Origin: Ampullaceana balthica
Taxonomy: Eukaryota > Mollusca > Gastropoda > Lymnaeidae
Length of the DNA: 64,000 nt
Assembly: GCA_944989445.1 (NCBI GenBank)
Contig: CALYLW010000326.1
Location: 107,001-171,000, forward strand
Direction: 5' to 3'
In this document: positions 32,148 through 47,282 of the stretch, piece by piece
Layout: the number at the start of each line of letters is the position of its first letter
Position numbering within the stretch: the stretch's first letter is position 1
Notes under the pieces: model-generated
Seen by the model: only the letters and a program-made list of their open reading frames with translations
The model's database searches: none
Told to the model about the DNA's origin: nothing
Position numbers and translations under genes: made by a program

Positions 32148-35100
32148 GTTTATACCATTGTCTCCACTCTGATATCTCACTAACCAGTTTATACCATTGT
32201 CTCCACTCTGATATCTCACTAACCAGTTTATACCATTGTCTCCACTCTGATATCTCACTAACCAGTTTATACCATTGCCTCCACTCTGATATCTCACTAA
32301 CCAGTTTATACCATTGCCTCCACTCTGATATCTCACTAACCAGTTTATACCATTGCCTCCACTCTGATATCTCACTAACCAGTTTATACCATTGCCTCCA
32401 CTCTGATATCTCACTAACCAGTTTATACCATTGCCTCCACTCTGATATCTCACTAACCAGTTTATACCATTGTCTCCACTCTGATATCTCACTAACCAGT
32501 TTATACCATTGCCTCCACTCTGATATCTCACTAACCAGTTTATACCATTGCCTCCACTCTGATATCTCACTAACCAGTTTATACCATTGTCTCCACTCTG
32601 ATATCTCACTCACCAGTTTATACCATTGTCTCCACTCTGATATCTCACTAACCAGTTTATACCATTGTCTCCACTCTGATATCTCACTAACCAGTTTATA
32701 CCATTGTCTCCACTCTGATATCTCACTAACCAGTTTATGCCAGTGTTTCCACTCTGATATCTCACTAACCAGTTTATACCATTGCCTCCACTCTGATATC
32801 TCACTAACCAGTTTATGCCAGTATTTCCACTCTGATATCTCACTAACCAGTTTATACCATTGCCTCCACTCTGATATCTCACTAACCAGTTTATACCATT
32901 GCCTCCACTCTGATATCTCACTAACCAGTTTATACCATTGCCTCCACTCTGATATCTCACTAACCAGTTTATACCATTGCCTCCACTCTGATATCTCACT
33001 AACCAGTTTATACCATTGCCTCCACTCTGATATCTCACTAACCAGTTTATACCATTGCCTCCACTCTGATATCTCACTAACCAGTTTATACCATTGCCTC
33101 CACTCTGATATCTCACTTACCAGTTTATACCATTGCCTCCACTCTGATATCTCACTAACCAGTTTATACCATTGCCTCCACTCTGATATCTCACTTACCA
33201 GTTTATACCATTGCCTCCACTCTGATATCTCACTAACCAGTTTATACCATTGCCTCCACTCTGATATCTCACTAACCAGTTTATACCATTGCCTCCACTC
33301 TGATATCTCACTAACCAGTTTATACCATTGCCTCCACTCTGATATCTCACTAACCAGTTTATACCATTGCCTCCACTCTGATATCTCACTAACCAGTTTA
33401 TACCATTGCCTCCACTCTGATATCTCACTTACCAGTTTATACCATTGCCTCCACTCTGATATCTCACTAACCAGTTTATACCATTGCCTCCACTCTGATA
33501 TCTCACTAACCAGTTTATACCATTGCCTCCACTCTGATATCTCACTAACCAGTTTATACCATTGTCTCCACTCTGATATCTCACTAACCAGTTTATACCA
33601 TTGTCTCCACTCTGATGTCTCACTAACCAGTTTATACCATTGTCTCCACTCTGATATCTCACTAACCAGTTTATACCATTGCCTCCACTCTGATATCTCA
33701 CTAACCAGTTTATACCATTGCCTCCACTCTGATATCTCACTAACCAGTTTATACCATTGCCTCCACTCTGATATCTCACTAACCAGTTTATACCATTGTC
33801 TCCACTCTGATATCTCACTAACCAGTTTATACCATTGCCTCCACTCTGATATCTCACTAACCAGTTTATACCATTGCCTCCACTCTGATATCTCACTAAC
33901 CAGTTTATACCATTGCCTCCACTCTGATATCTCACTTACCAGTTTATACCATTGCCTCCACTCTGATATCTCACTAACCAGTTTATACCATTGCCTCCAC
34001 TCTGATATCTCACTTACCAGTTTATACCATTGTTTCCACTCTGATATCTCACTAACCAGTTTATACCAGTGTTTCCACTCTGATATCTCACTAACCAGTT
34101 TATACCATTGCCTCCACTCTGATATCTCACTAACCAGTTTATACCATTGCCTCCACTCTGATATCTCACTAACCAGTTTATACCATTGCCTCCACTCTGA
34201 TATCTCACTAACCAGTTTATGCCAGTGTTTCCACTCTGATATCTCACTAACCAGTTTATACCATTGCCTCCACTCTGATATCTCACTAACCAGTTTATAC
34301 CATTGCCTCCACTCTGATATCTCACTAACCAGTTTATACCATTGCCTCCACTCTGATATCCCACTAACCAGTTTATACCATTGTCTCCACTCTGATATCT
34401 CACTAACCAGTTTATACCATTGTTTCCACTCTGATATCTCACTAACCAGTTTATACCATTGTCTCCACTCTGATATCTCACTAACCAGTTTATACCATTG
34501 TTTCCACTCTGATATCTCACTAACCAGTTTATACCATTGCCTCCACTCTGATATCTCACTAACCAGTTTATACCATTGCCTCCACTCTGATATCCCACTA
34601 ACCAGTTTATACCATTGCCTCCACTCTGATATCTCACTAACCAGTTTATACCATTGTCTCCACTCTGATATCTCACTAACCAGTTTATACCATTGTCTCC
34701 ACTCTGATATCTCACTAACCAGTTTATACCATTGTCTCCACTCTGATATCTCACTAACCAGTTTATACCATTGTCTCCACTCTGATATCTCACTAACCAG
34801 TTTATACCATTGTCTCCACTCTGATATCTCACTAACCAGTTTATACCATTGTCTCCACTCTGTTATCTCACTAACCAGTTTATACCATTGTCTCCACTCT
34901 GATATCTCACTAACCAGTTTATGCCAGTGTTTCCACTCTGATATCTCACTAACCAGTTTATGCCAGTGTTTCCACTCTGATATCTCACTAACCAGTTTAT
35001 ACCATTGCCTCCACTCTGATATCTCACTAACCAGTTTATACCATTGCCTCCACTCTGATATCTCACTAACCAGTTTATACCATTGCCTCCACTCTGATAT

Positions 35101-38100
35101 CTCACTAACCAGTTTATACCATTGCCTCCACTCTGATATCTCACTAACCAGTTTCATACCATTGTCTCCACTCTGATATCTCACTAACCAGTTTATACCA
35201 TTGCCTCCACTCTGATATCTCACTAACCAGTTTATACCATTGTCTCCACTCTGATATCTCACTAACCAGTTTATACCATTGTCTCCACTCTGATATCTCA
35301 CTAACCAGTTTATACCATTGCCTCCACTCTGATATCTCACTAACCAGTTTATGCCAGTGTTTCCACTCTGATATCTCACTAACCAGTTTATACCATTGTC
35401 TCCACTCTGATATCTCACTAACCAGTTTATGCCAGTGTTTCCACTCTGATATCTCACTAACCAGTTTATACCATTGCCTCCACTCTGATATCTCACTAAC
35501 CAGTTTATACCATTGCCTCCACTCTGATATCTCACTAACCAGTTTATACCATTGTCTCCACTCTGATATCTCACTAACCAGTTTATACCATTGCCTCCAC
35601 TCTGATATCTCACTAACCAGTTTATACCATTGCCTCCACTCTGATATCTCACTAACCAGTTTATACCATTGCCTCCACTCTGATATCTCACTAACCAGTT
35701 TATACCATTGCCTCCACTCTGATATCTCACTAACCAGTTTATACCATTGCCTCCACTCTGATATCTCACTTACCAGTTTATACCATTGTTTCCACTCTGA
35801 TATCTCACTAACCAGTTTATACCAGTGTTTCCACTCTGATATCTCACTAACCAGTTTATACCATTGCCTCCACTCTGATATCTCACTAACCAGTTTATAC
35901 CATTGCCTCCACTCTGATATCTCACTAACCAGTTTATACCATTGCCTCCACTCTGATATCTCACTAACCAGTTTATGCCAGTGTTTCCACTCTGATATCT
36001 CACTAACCAGTTTATACCATTGCCTCCACTCTGATATCTCACTAACCAGTTTATACCATTGCCTCCACTCTGATATCTCACTAACCAGTTTATACCATTG
36101 CCTCCACTCTGATATCCCACTAACCAGTTTATACCATTGTCTCCACTCTGATATCTCACTAACCAGTTTATACCATTGTTTCCACTCTGATATCTCACTA
36201 ACCAGTTTATACCATTGTCTCCACTCTGATATCTCACTAACCAGTTTATACCATTGTTTCCACTCTGATATCTCACTAACCAGTTTATACCATTGCCTCC
36301 ACTCTGATATCTCACTAACCAGTTTATACCATTGCCTCCACTCTGATATCCCACTAACCAGTTTATACCATTGCCTCCACTCTGATATCTCACTAACCAG
36401 TTTATACCATTGTCTCCACTCTGATATCTCACTAACCAGTTTATACCATTGTCTCCACTCTGATATCTCACTAACCAGTTTATACCATTGTCTCCACTCT
36501 GATATCTCACTAACCAGTTTATACCATTGTCTCCACTCTGATATCTCACTAACCAGTTTATACCATTGTCTCCACTCTGATATCTCACTAACCAGTTTAT
36601 ACCATTGTCTCCACTCTGATATCTCACTAACCAGTTTATACCATTGTCTCCACTCTGATATCTCACTAACCAGTTTATGCCAGTGTTTCCACTCTGATAT
36701 CTCACTAACCAGTTTATGCCAGTGTTTCCACTCTGATATCTCACTAACCAGTTTATACCATTGCCTCCACTCTGATATCTCACTAACCAGTTTATACCAT
36801 TGCCTCCACTCTGATATCTCACTAACCAGTTTATACCATTGCCTCCACTCTGATATCTCACTAACCAGTTTATACCATTGCCTCCACTCTGATATCTCAC
36901 TAACCAGTTTATACCATTGTCTCCACTCTGATATCTCACTAACCAGTTTATACCATTGCCTCCACTCTGATATCTCACTAACCAGTTTATACCATTGTCT
37001 CCACTCTGATATCTCACTAACCAGTTTATACCATTGTCTCCACTCTGATATCTCACTAACCAGTTTATACCATTGCCTCCACTCTGATATCTCACTAACC
37101 AGTTTATGCCAGTGTTTCCACTCTGATATCTCACTAACCAGTTTATACCATTTTCTCCACTCTGATATCTCACTAACCAGTTTATGCCATGTTTCCACTC
37201 TGATATCTCACTAACCAGTTTATACCATTGCCTCCACTCTGATATCTCACTAACCAGTTTATACCATTGCCTCCACTCTGATATCTCACTAACCAGTTTA
37301 TACCATTGTCTCCACTCTGATATCTCACTAACCAGTTTATACCATTGTCTCCACTCTGATATCTCACTAACCAGTTTATACCATTGCCTCCACTCTGATA
37401 TCTCACTAACCAGTTTATACCATTGCCTCCACTCTGATATCTCACTAACCAGTTTATACCATTGCCTCCACTCTGATATCTCACTAACCAGTTTATACCA
37501 TTGCCTCCACTCTGATATCTCACTAACCAGTTTATACCATTGCCTCCACTCTGATATCTCACTAACCAGTTTATACCATTGCCTCCACTCTGATATCTCA
37601 CTAACCAGTTTATACCATTGCCTCCACTCTGATATCTCACTAACCAGTTTATACCATTGCCTCCACTCTGATATCTCACTAACCAGTTTATACCATTGCC
37701 TCCACTCTGATATCTCACTAACCAGTTTATGCCATTGCCTCCACTCTGATATCTCACTAACCAGTTTATACCATTGCCTCCACTCTGATATCTCACTAAC
37801 CAGTTTATACCATTGCTTCCACTCTGATATCTCACTAACCAGTTTATACCATTGCCTCCACTCTGATATCTCACTAACCAGTTTATGCCATTGTCTCCAC
37901 TCTGATATCTCACTAACCAGTTTATACCATTGCCTCCACTCTGATATCTCACTAACCAGTTTATGCCATTGTCTCCACTCTGATATCTCACTAACCAGTT
38001 TATACCATTGCCTCCACTCTGATATCTCACTAACCATTTTATGCCATTGCCTCCACTCTGATATCTCACTAACCAGTTTATACCATTGCCTCCACTCTGA

Positions 38101-41100
38101 TATCTCACTAACCAGTTTATACCATTGCCTCCACTCTGATATCTCACTAACCAGTTTATACCATTGTCTCCACTCTGATATCTCACTAACCAGTTTATAC
38201 CATTGCCTCCACTCTGATATCTCACTAACCAGTTTATACCATTGTCTCCACTCTGATATCTCACTAACCAGTTTATACCATTGCCTCCACTCTGATATCT
38301 CACTAACCAGTTTATGCCATTGCCTCCACTCTGATATCTCACTAACCAGTTTATACCATTGTCTCCACTCTGATATCTCACTAACCAGTTTATACCATTG
38401 TCTCCACTCTGATATCTCACTAACCAGTTTATACCATTGCCTCCACTCTGATATCTCACTAACCAGTTTATGCCAGTGTTTCCACTCTGATATCTCACTA
38501 ACCAGTTTATACCATTGCCTCCACTCTGATATCTCACTAACCAGTTTATACCATTGCCTCCACTCTGATATCTCACTAACCAGTTTATACCATTGCCTCC
38601 ACTCTGATATCTCACTAACCAGTTTATACCATTGCCTCCACTCTGATATCTCACTAACCAGTTTATACCATTGCCTCCACTCTGATATCTCACTAACCAG
38701 TTTATACCATTGCCTCCACTCTGATATCTCACTAACCAGTTTATACCATTGCCTCCACTCTGATATCTCACTAACCAGTTTATACCATTGCCTCCACTCT
38801 GATATCTCACTAACCAGTTTATACCATTGCCTCCACTCTGATATCTCACTAACCAGTTTATACCATTGCCTCCACTCTGATATCTCACTAACCAGTTTAT
38901 ACCATTGCCTCCACTCTGATATCTCACTAACCAGTTTATACCATTGCCTCCACTCTGATATCTCACTAACCAGTTTATACCATTGCCTCCACTCTGATAT
39001 CTCACTAACCAGTTTATACCATTGCCTCCACTCTGATATCTCACTAACCAGTTTATACCATTGCCTCCACTCTGATATCTCACTAACCAGTTTATACCAT
39101 TGCCTCCACTCTGATATCTCACTAACCAGTTTATACCATTGCCTCCACTCTGATATCTCACTAACCAGTTTATACCATTGCCTCCACTCTGATATCTCAC
39201 TAACCAGTTTATACCATTGCCTCCACTCTGATATCTCACTAACCAGTTTATACCATTGCCTCCACTCTGATATCTCACTAACCAGTTTATACCATTGCCT
39301 CCACTCTGATATCTCACTAACCAGTTTATACCATTGCCTCCACTCTGATATCTCACTAACCAGTTTATACCATTGCCTCCACTCTGATATCTCACTAACC
39401 AGTTTATACCATTGCCTCCACTCTGATATCTCACTAACCAGTTTATACCATTGCCTCCACTCTGATATCTCACTAACCAGTTTATACCATTGCCTCCACT
39501 CTGATATCTCACTAACCCAGTTTATACCATTGCCTCCACTCTGATATCTCACTAACCAGTTTATACCATTGCCTCCACTCTGATATCTCACTAACCAGTT
39601 TATACCATTGTCTCCACTCTGATATCTCACTAACCAGTTTATACCATTGCCTCCACTCTGATATCTCACTAACCAGTTTATACCATTGCCTCCACTCTGA
39701 TATCTCACTAACCAGTTTATACCATTGCCTCCACTCTGATATCTCACTAACCAGTTTATACCATTGCCTCCACTCTGATATCTCACTAACCAGTTTATAC
39801 CATTGCCTCCACTCTGATATCTCACTAACCAGTTTATACCATTGCCTCCACTCTGATATCTCACTAACCAGTTTATACCATTGCCTCCACTCTGATATCT
39901 CACTAACCAGTTTATACCATTGCCTCCACTCTGATATCTCACTAACCAGTTTATACCATTGCCTCCACTCTGATATCTCACTAACCAGTTTATACCATTG
40001 CCTCCACTCTGATATCTCACTAACCAGTTTATACCATTGCCTCCACTCTGATATCTCACTAACCAGTTTATACCATTGCCTCCACTCTGATATCTCACTA
40101 ACCAGTTTATACCATTGCCTCCACTCTGATATCTCACTAACCAGTTTATACCATTGCCTCCACTCTGATATCTCACTAACCAGTTTATACCATTGCCTCC
40201 ACTCTGATATCTCACTAACCAGTTTATACCATTGCCTCCACTCTGATATCTCACTAACCAGTTTATACCATTGCCTCCACTCTGATATCTCACTAACCAG
40301 TTTATACCATTGCCTCCACTCTGATATCTCACTAACCAGTTTATACCATTGCCTCCACTCTGATATCTCACTAACCAGTTTATACCATTGCCTCCACTCT
40401 GATATCTCACTAACCAGTTTATACCATTGTCTCCACTCTGATATCTCACTAACCAGTTTATACCATTGTTTCCACTCTGATATCTCACTAACCAGTTTAT
40501 ACCATTGTCTCCACTCTGATATCTCACTAACCAGTTTATGCCATTGCCTCCACTCTGATATCTCACTAACCAGTTTATACCATTGCCTCCACTCTGATAT
40601 CTCACTAACCAGTTTATACCATTGTCTCCACTCTGATATCTCACTAACCAGTTTATGCCATTGCCTCCACTCTGATATCTCACTAACCAGTTTATACCAT
40701 TGCCTCCACTCTGATATCTCACTAACCAGTTTATACCATTGTTTCCACTCTGATATCTCACTAACCAGTTTATACCAGTGTTTACACTCTGATATCTCAC
40801 TAACCAGTTTATACCATTGCCTCCACTCTGATATCTCACTAACCAGTTTATACCATTGCCTCCACTCTGATATCTCACTAACCAGTTTATACCATTGCCT
40901 CCACTCTGATATCCCACTAACCAGTTTATATCATTGTCTCCACTCTGATATCTCACTAACCAGTTTATACCATTGTTTCCACTCTGATATCTCACTAACC
41001 AGTTTATACCATTGTCTCCACTCTGATATCTCACTAACCAGTTTATACCATTGCCTCCACTCTGATATCTCACTAACCAGTTTATACCATTGTCTCCACT

Positions 41101-44100
41101 CTGATATCTCACTAACCAGTTTATACCATTGCCTCCACTCTGATATCTCACTAACCAGTTTATACCATTGCCTCCACTCTGATATCTCACTAACCAGTTT
41201 ATGCCATTGCCTCCACTCTGATATCTCACTAACCAGTTTATACCATTGCCTCCACTCTGATATCTCACTAACCAGTTTATACCATTGTCTCCACTCTGAT
41301 ATCTCACTAACCAGTTTATACCATTGCCTCCACTCTGATATCTCACTAACCAGTTTATGCCAGTGTTTCCACTCTGATATCTCACTAACCAGTTTATACC
41401 ATTGCCTCCACTCTGATATCTCACTAACCAGTTTATACCATTGCCTCCACTCTGATATCTCACTAACCAGTTTATACCATTGCCTCCACTCTGATATCTC
41501 ACTAACCAGTTTATACCATTGCCTCCACTCTGATATCTCACTAACCAGTTTATACCATTGCCTCCACTCTGATATCTCACTAACCAGTTTATACCATTGC
41601 CTCCACTCTGATATCGCACTAACCAGTTTATACCATTGCCTCCACTCTGATATCTCACTAACCAGTTTATACCATTGCCTCCACTCTGATATCTCACTAA
41701 CCAGTTTATACCATTGCCTCCACTCTGATATCTCACTTACCAGTTTATACCATTGCCTCCACTCTGATATCTCACTAACCAGTTTATACCATTGCCTCCA
41801 CTCTGATATCTCACTTACCAGTTTATACCATTGCCTCCACTCTGATATCTCACTAACCAGTTTATACCATTGCCTCCACTCTGATATCTCACTAACCAGT
41901 TTATACCATTGCCTCCACTCTGATATCTCACTTACCAGTTTATACCATTGCCTCCACTCTGATATCTCACTAACCAGTTTATACCATTGCCTCCACTCTG
42001 ATATCTCACTAACCAGTTTATACCATTGCCTCCACTCTGATATCTCACTTACCAGTTTATACCATTGCCTCCACTCTGATATCTCACTAACCAGTTTATA
42101 CCATTGCCTCCACTCTGATATCTCACTAACCAGTTTATACCATTGCCTCCACTCTGATATCTCACTAACCAGTTTATACCATTGCCTCCACTCTGATATC
42201 TCACTAACCAGTTTATACCATTGTCTCCACTCTGATATCTCACTAACCAGTTTATACCATTGCCTCCACTCTGATATCTCACTAACCAGTTTATACCATT
42301 GCCTCCACTCTGATATCTCACTAACCAGTTTATACCATTGCCTCCACTCTGATATCTCACTAACCAGTTTATACCATTGCCTCCACTCTGATATCTCACT
42401 AACCAGTTTATACCATTGCCTCCACTCTGATATCTCACTAACCAGTTTATACCATTGCCTCCACTGTGATATGTCACTAACCAGTTTATACCATTGTCTC
42501 CACTCTGATATCTCACTAACCAGTTTATACCATTGCCTCCACTCTGATATCTCACTAACCAGTTTATACCATTGCCTCCACTCTGATATCTCACTAACCA
42601 GTTTATACCATTGCCTCCACTCTGATATCTCACTAACCAGTTTATACCATTGCCTCCACTCTGATATCTCACTAACCAGTTTATACCATTGCCTCCACTC
42701 TGATATCTCACTAACCAGTTTATACCATTGCCTCCACTCTGATATCTCACTTACCAGTTTATACCATTGTCTCCACTCTGATATCTCACTTACCAGTTTA
42801 TACCATTGTTTCCACTCTGATATCTCACTAACCAGTTTATACCATTGCCTCCACTCTGATATCTCACTAACCAGTTTATACCATTGCCTCCACTCTGATA
42901 TCTCACTAACCAGTTTATACCATTGCCTCCACTCTGATATCTCACTAACCAGTTTATACCATTGCCTCCACTCTGATATCTCACTAACCAGTTTATACCA
43001 TTGCCTCCACTCTGATATCTCACTAACCAGTTTATACCATTACCTCCACTCTGATATCTCACTAACCAGTTTATACCATTGCCTCCACTCTGATATCTCA
43101 CTAACCAGTTTATACCATTGCCTCCACTCTGATATCTCACTAACCAGTTTATACCATTGCCTCCACTCTGATATCTCACTAACCAGTTTATACCATTGCC
43201 TCCACTCTGATATCTCACTAACCAGTTTATACCATTGCCTCCACTCTGATATCTCACTAACCAGTTTATACCATTGCCTCCACTCTGATATCCCACTAAC
43301 CAGTTTATACCATTGTCTCCACTCTGATATCTCACTAACCAGTTTATACCATTGTTTCCACTCTGATATCTCACTAACCAGTTTATACCATTGTCTCCAC
43401 TCTGATATCTCACTAACCAGTTTATGCCATTGCCTCCACTCTGATATCTCACTAACCAGTTTATACCATTGCCTCCACTCTGATATCTCACTAACCAGTT
43501 TATACCATTGTCTCCACTCTGATATCTCACTAACCAGTTTATGCCATTGCCTCCACTCTGATATCTCACTAACCAGTTTATACCATTGCCTCCACTCTGA
43601 TATCTCACTTACCAGTTTATACCATTGTTTCCACTCTGATATCTCACTAACCAGTTTATACCAGTGTTTACACTCTGATATCTCACTAACCAGTTTATAC
43701 CATTGCCTCCACTCTGATATCTCACTAACCAGTTTATACCATTGCCTCCACTCTGATATCTCACTAACCAGTTTATACCATTGCCTCCACTCTGATATCC
43801 CACTAACCAGTTTATACCATTGTCTCCACTCTGATATCTCACTAACCAGTTTATACCATTGTTTCCACTCTGATATCTCACTAACCAGTTTATACCATTG
43901 TCTCCACTCTGATATCTCACTAACCAGTTTATACCATTGCCTCCACTCTGATATCTCACTAACCAGTTTATACCATTGCCTCCACTCTGATATCTCACTA
44001 ACCAGTTTATACCATTGCCTCCACTCTGATATCTCACTAACCAGTTTATACCATTGCCTCCACTCTGATATCTCACTAACCAGTTTATACCATTGCCTCC

Positions 44101-44230
44101 ACTCTGATATCTCACTAACCAGTTTATACCATTGCCTCCACTCTGATATCTCACTAACCAGTTTATACCATTGCCTCCACTCTGATATCTCACTAACCAG
44201 TTTATGCCAGTGTTTCCACCCTGGTATGTC
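32148..44230. repeat. 12-kb array of a 39-bp unit, about 310 copies
   Basis: The dominant unit runs CCAGTTTATACCATTGCCTC then CACTCTGATATCTCACTAA. Recurrent variants are TGTCTCC, TGTTTCC, GCCAGTGTTTCC, TATCCCACT and CACTTACC. One-base indels (35155, 37187, 39516) shift the frame. Variant order repeats over long blocks: the series beginning near 34010 recurs near 35766 (45 units plus one base), and the unique TTTACAC variant at 40781 recurs at 43667, exactly 74 units later. Open frames of up to 1988 codons on both strands are repeat artefacts. Confidence 0.98.
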
Positions 44231-44745
44231 AGTCTCACGCTGTCACACGTTTTAACACCAAACGACATCAGTGCCATTTAGAGAGTATTATTCTAATATC
44301 AACACAAATAATGATACAAGTATCACCAGAGGAGTAACCAGCTAAATATTGACAAAGACCAGAACGTGGTGAGATATTGGAAGGCAGAGGTAGATGATGA
44401 AAATGGAGAGGTGGGGTTAACTTCGACATCTGATCACATCAACATACATTAACTACAAACATGTTAAAATTTGATGGCATTCGAACACATTTACATAAAT
44501 AAACAAGTTATTATTGTATGACAATTGAACACCTCAACCCATATAAATATTTATTTGATAGAACTATTTTTTCTTAGATCAGATCATAAATAATTGCCGA
44601 CATGCACAGACACACATCAGTCTAAATATTGGGCAGAAATGTTTGAAAGCAAATCATTGTCAACAAGAAGTCTAAACATTTATGTGCAGGTTGCAGCAGT
44701 GAGTTAACAATTAGTAATTACCAGAGGATCATCTTAAACGAGGTG
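44231..44745. other. Flank after the array, nothing recognised
   Basis: AT-rich sequence with no exon, RNA gene or repeat array that I can support. Confidence 0.5.
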
Positions 44746-44749
44746 TTAA

Positions 44750-45000
44750 ATGACATGACATCTTTAATTTAGCATCTTACATCATATGTTTAATGACATG
44801 ACATATTTACTTTAGCATCTTACATCATGTGTCTAATGAAATGACATCTTTACTTTAGCATCTTACATCAGGTGTAATATGAAATGACATCTTTAATTTA
44901 GCATCTTACATCATGTGTCTAATGACATGACATCTTTAATTTAACATCTTACATCAGGTGTCTAATGACATGACATTATTTAATTTCGCATCTTACATAA
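44750..45000. repeat. About 43-45-bp degenerate tandem repeat
   Basis: Six copies around ATCTTACATCATGTGTCTAA and TGACATGACATCTTTAATTT. Confidence 0.9.
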
Positions 45001-45228
45001 GTTTAAATAAAAGGAATTTTTTTTTATTTTTACTTTAGCACATTACATAAATAATTTTTAACATTCAATAACATAATTTTGCATCTTACTATTCTTACTT
45101 GGGTAACATGAATATGACATATCATTTGATGAAAACACCATGCTGTTACTATTAGTTAAAATCATGTCTTGGTTGGTTTGGCTCTCTGTAATTAACTGAC
45201 TTTGATCAACATTTAACAACTTCTAGAT

Positions 45229-45569
45229 CAATGGTGGCCCAACCCCGACTCAAGAGACACATGTGGCTCTTCTGAGTCCACATCGCGACTTGCAAAATGT
45301 TTATGAAACTAAAACTTTTTGTTTGATATATATTACATACAAATAATTGTAAATATTTAAATATTTGTTGATTTTTTTTTAACTGAACCACATTAGTTTC
45401 TTCAAAAATACACTTAGCTCAGTTGGTGTTAAAACGATTGAAATGTTTAAATCTTTAAATTAAATCATTTTTATAAAAAAATCACAAAAGGAAATTTTCA
45501 TTGCCAGTGGGGTCGTGACCCCTAGTACTTCAATGCGGCTCTCAGCAACTGCAGGTATGGCCACCCCTG
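45229..45569. mobile_element. Short hAT MITE with target duplication
   Basis: The ends CAATGGTGGCCCAACC and GGTATGGCCACCCCTG are imperfect inverted repeats. The flanks TTCTAGAT (45221-45228) and TTCTAGAG (45570-45577) match at seven of eight bases. 341 bp, no intact coding frame. Confidence 0.85.
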
Positions 45570-45577
45570 TTCTAGAG

Positions 45578-46770
45578 TGTTAAAATGTGGCCAACATTTG
45601 ATTTTTTTAACACAATGAATCACTAACTCACTAACGTAATTTTCAGTTAGACAGACCCTTTTTGGATGAATGCCAAAAGCCTTTGACAGAAATATTTCAT
45701 TATAAGATAGAAATAAATTTTTTTGCTATTTCCATTCATAGAAAAAAATTATTTAAAAAATCATAGAAAAACCTTAAACTTAATGAATGATGCCATGGTG
45801 AGCCATTGTTGGTCTACAGAGGTCAAAATTTTAAGAATCCCTGATATTATGACAGATTTTGTACCGTACCTTGGTAAACCAGTGGCTTGTGTCCGTAGAC
45901 CAAATGTTTAAACCCCTAAAGTGCGGATGTGCCAATGGTTTGTGCAACCTCAGTCAACAATTTAAGAACCACTGTTATAGCGTGCAAGCCAATATTTAAG
46001 GAAACTCTGCTGGCAGTTAGGGAGATATCCTGATGAGCCAGTGGTTTGCTTACCCATGAACCAGAGTTTAAGAATCCCTGACAGTGGTGAGCCAATGAGT
46101 TATGTGGCCGTATATCAGAAATTTGAGAATCACTGATTGACAAAAACAAAATATGTTTGCACATGGATGACAATAACATCATTTATTAATACTTTTTCTG
46201 TTACAATTTCCATACATATAGATTATAAAGCAATGGATCTTGTAAAAATCATGCTGGTCTATAACTATAACAATAACTACAAAACACCAATCACCAATCA
46301 TACGACTCCACACCCCCCCCACCCCCTTAAACCATCTTTAAATCAGGTCACACATACAGCTTTCAACATACAACATAACGACCCGCATTCGCTACCAATT
46401 TGTTTTGTGGTTCTATCTAAATGAACATCTATATACAAATAGGGCAGTTGGCTGTTAACATATTCCAAATACATAACAAAGTCATATATAGATCAATACC
46501 TTTTTGAGCACACTACTCCAGGTGACACTGTAAGATGAGCCTGGCAAAATGATGAATGCCAAGTCATAGAAACATGACTTGACTTTTTAGAGCCACTTCC
46601 CGTTTTTGAGCCATTCGAATTATCTCAGGCTCTCTGCCTCTACAGGGCTTGTTTGGCCCACGAAATGGTATTAAAAAAAAATAATTAAAAAATGAAAAGA
46701 TTAGGCTCTTGTCTCATCCCTGAAGTGATCAAGAGACATAAACAATCAAGTCAACATGAACAATCAATTT
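45578..46770. other. Intergenic flank, no gene seen
   Basis: A loosely repeated 'gtgagccaatg...aagaatccctga' motif recurs between 45780 and 46140. Otherwise nothing is recognised. Confidence 0.45.
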
Positions 46771-46774
46771 GATG

Positions 46775-46945
46775 AATGATGAAACGATCAATTTGATGAA
46801 ACAATCAATTTGATGAAACAATCAATTTGATGAAACTATCAATTTGATGAAACAATCAATTTGATGAAACAATCAATTTGATGAAACTATCAATTTGATG
46901 AAACAATCAATTTGATGAAACAATCAATTTGATGAAACAATCAAG
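46775..46945. repeat. 17-bp minisatellite
   Basis: About ten copies of GATGAAACAATCAATTT with an occasional CTATC variant. Confidence 0.95.
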
Positions 46946-47247
46946 ATTGACACTTATTTTAGAAACATATACATTGAAATATTTGAAAAAGAATCAAGTT
47001 GAAGATTCATGAGAAAATGTAATAAAATTTACATTTTGTTGATAAATATCAATTTGCAGTGTATTCTAACAATGTATTACAAAAAAAAACAGCTGTTAGT
47101 TACAACAACAAATTATGGCACTTAGAGAAGTTGGCGTTCATTGCTGACTTGTGCTTAACCCTGGATGACTTCCACGTCATGTTTTTTCTAATTAATCCTG
47201 TACTGTTAACGTAAGGTATCTACAGGTGTATGAGTCCATCAAACGCT

Positions 47248-47253
47248 TTTATT
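47248..47253 (-). terminator. Candidate polyadenylation signal of LZTR1
   Basis: AATAAA on the - strand, about 410 nt downstream of the LZTR1 stop. If used, the 24-bp minisatellite lies in the 3' UTR. Confidence 0.4.
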
Positions 47254-47282
47254 AGACACTTTAGTTTTTAACAACATGGTAT

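Noticed and set aside
32080..44277. Very long open frames (684 to 1988 codons on -, 594 to 1011 on +) as giant repetitive proteins
   Set aside because: They follow the 39-bp repeat exactly, overlap on both strands and in two frames, and are switched by single-base indels in the array. No start context, splice sites or family motif.
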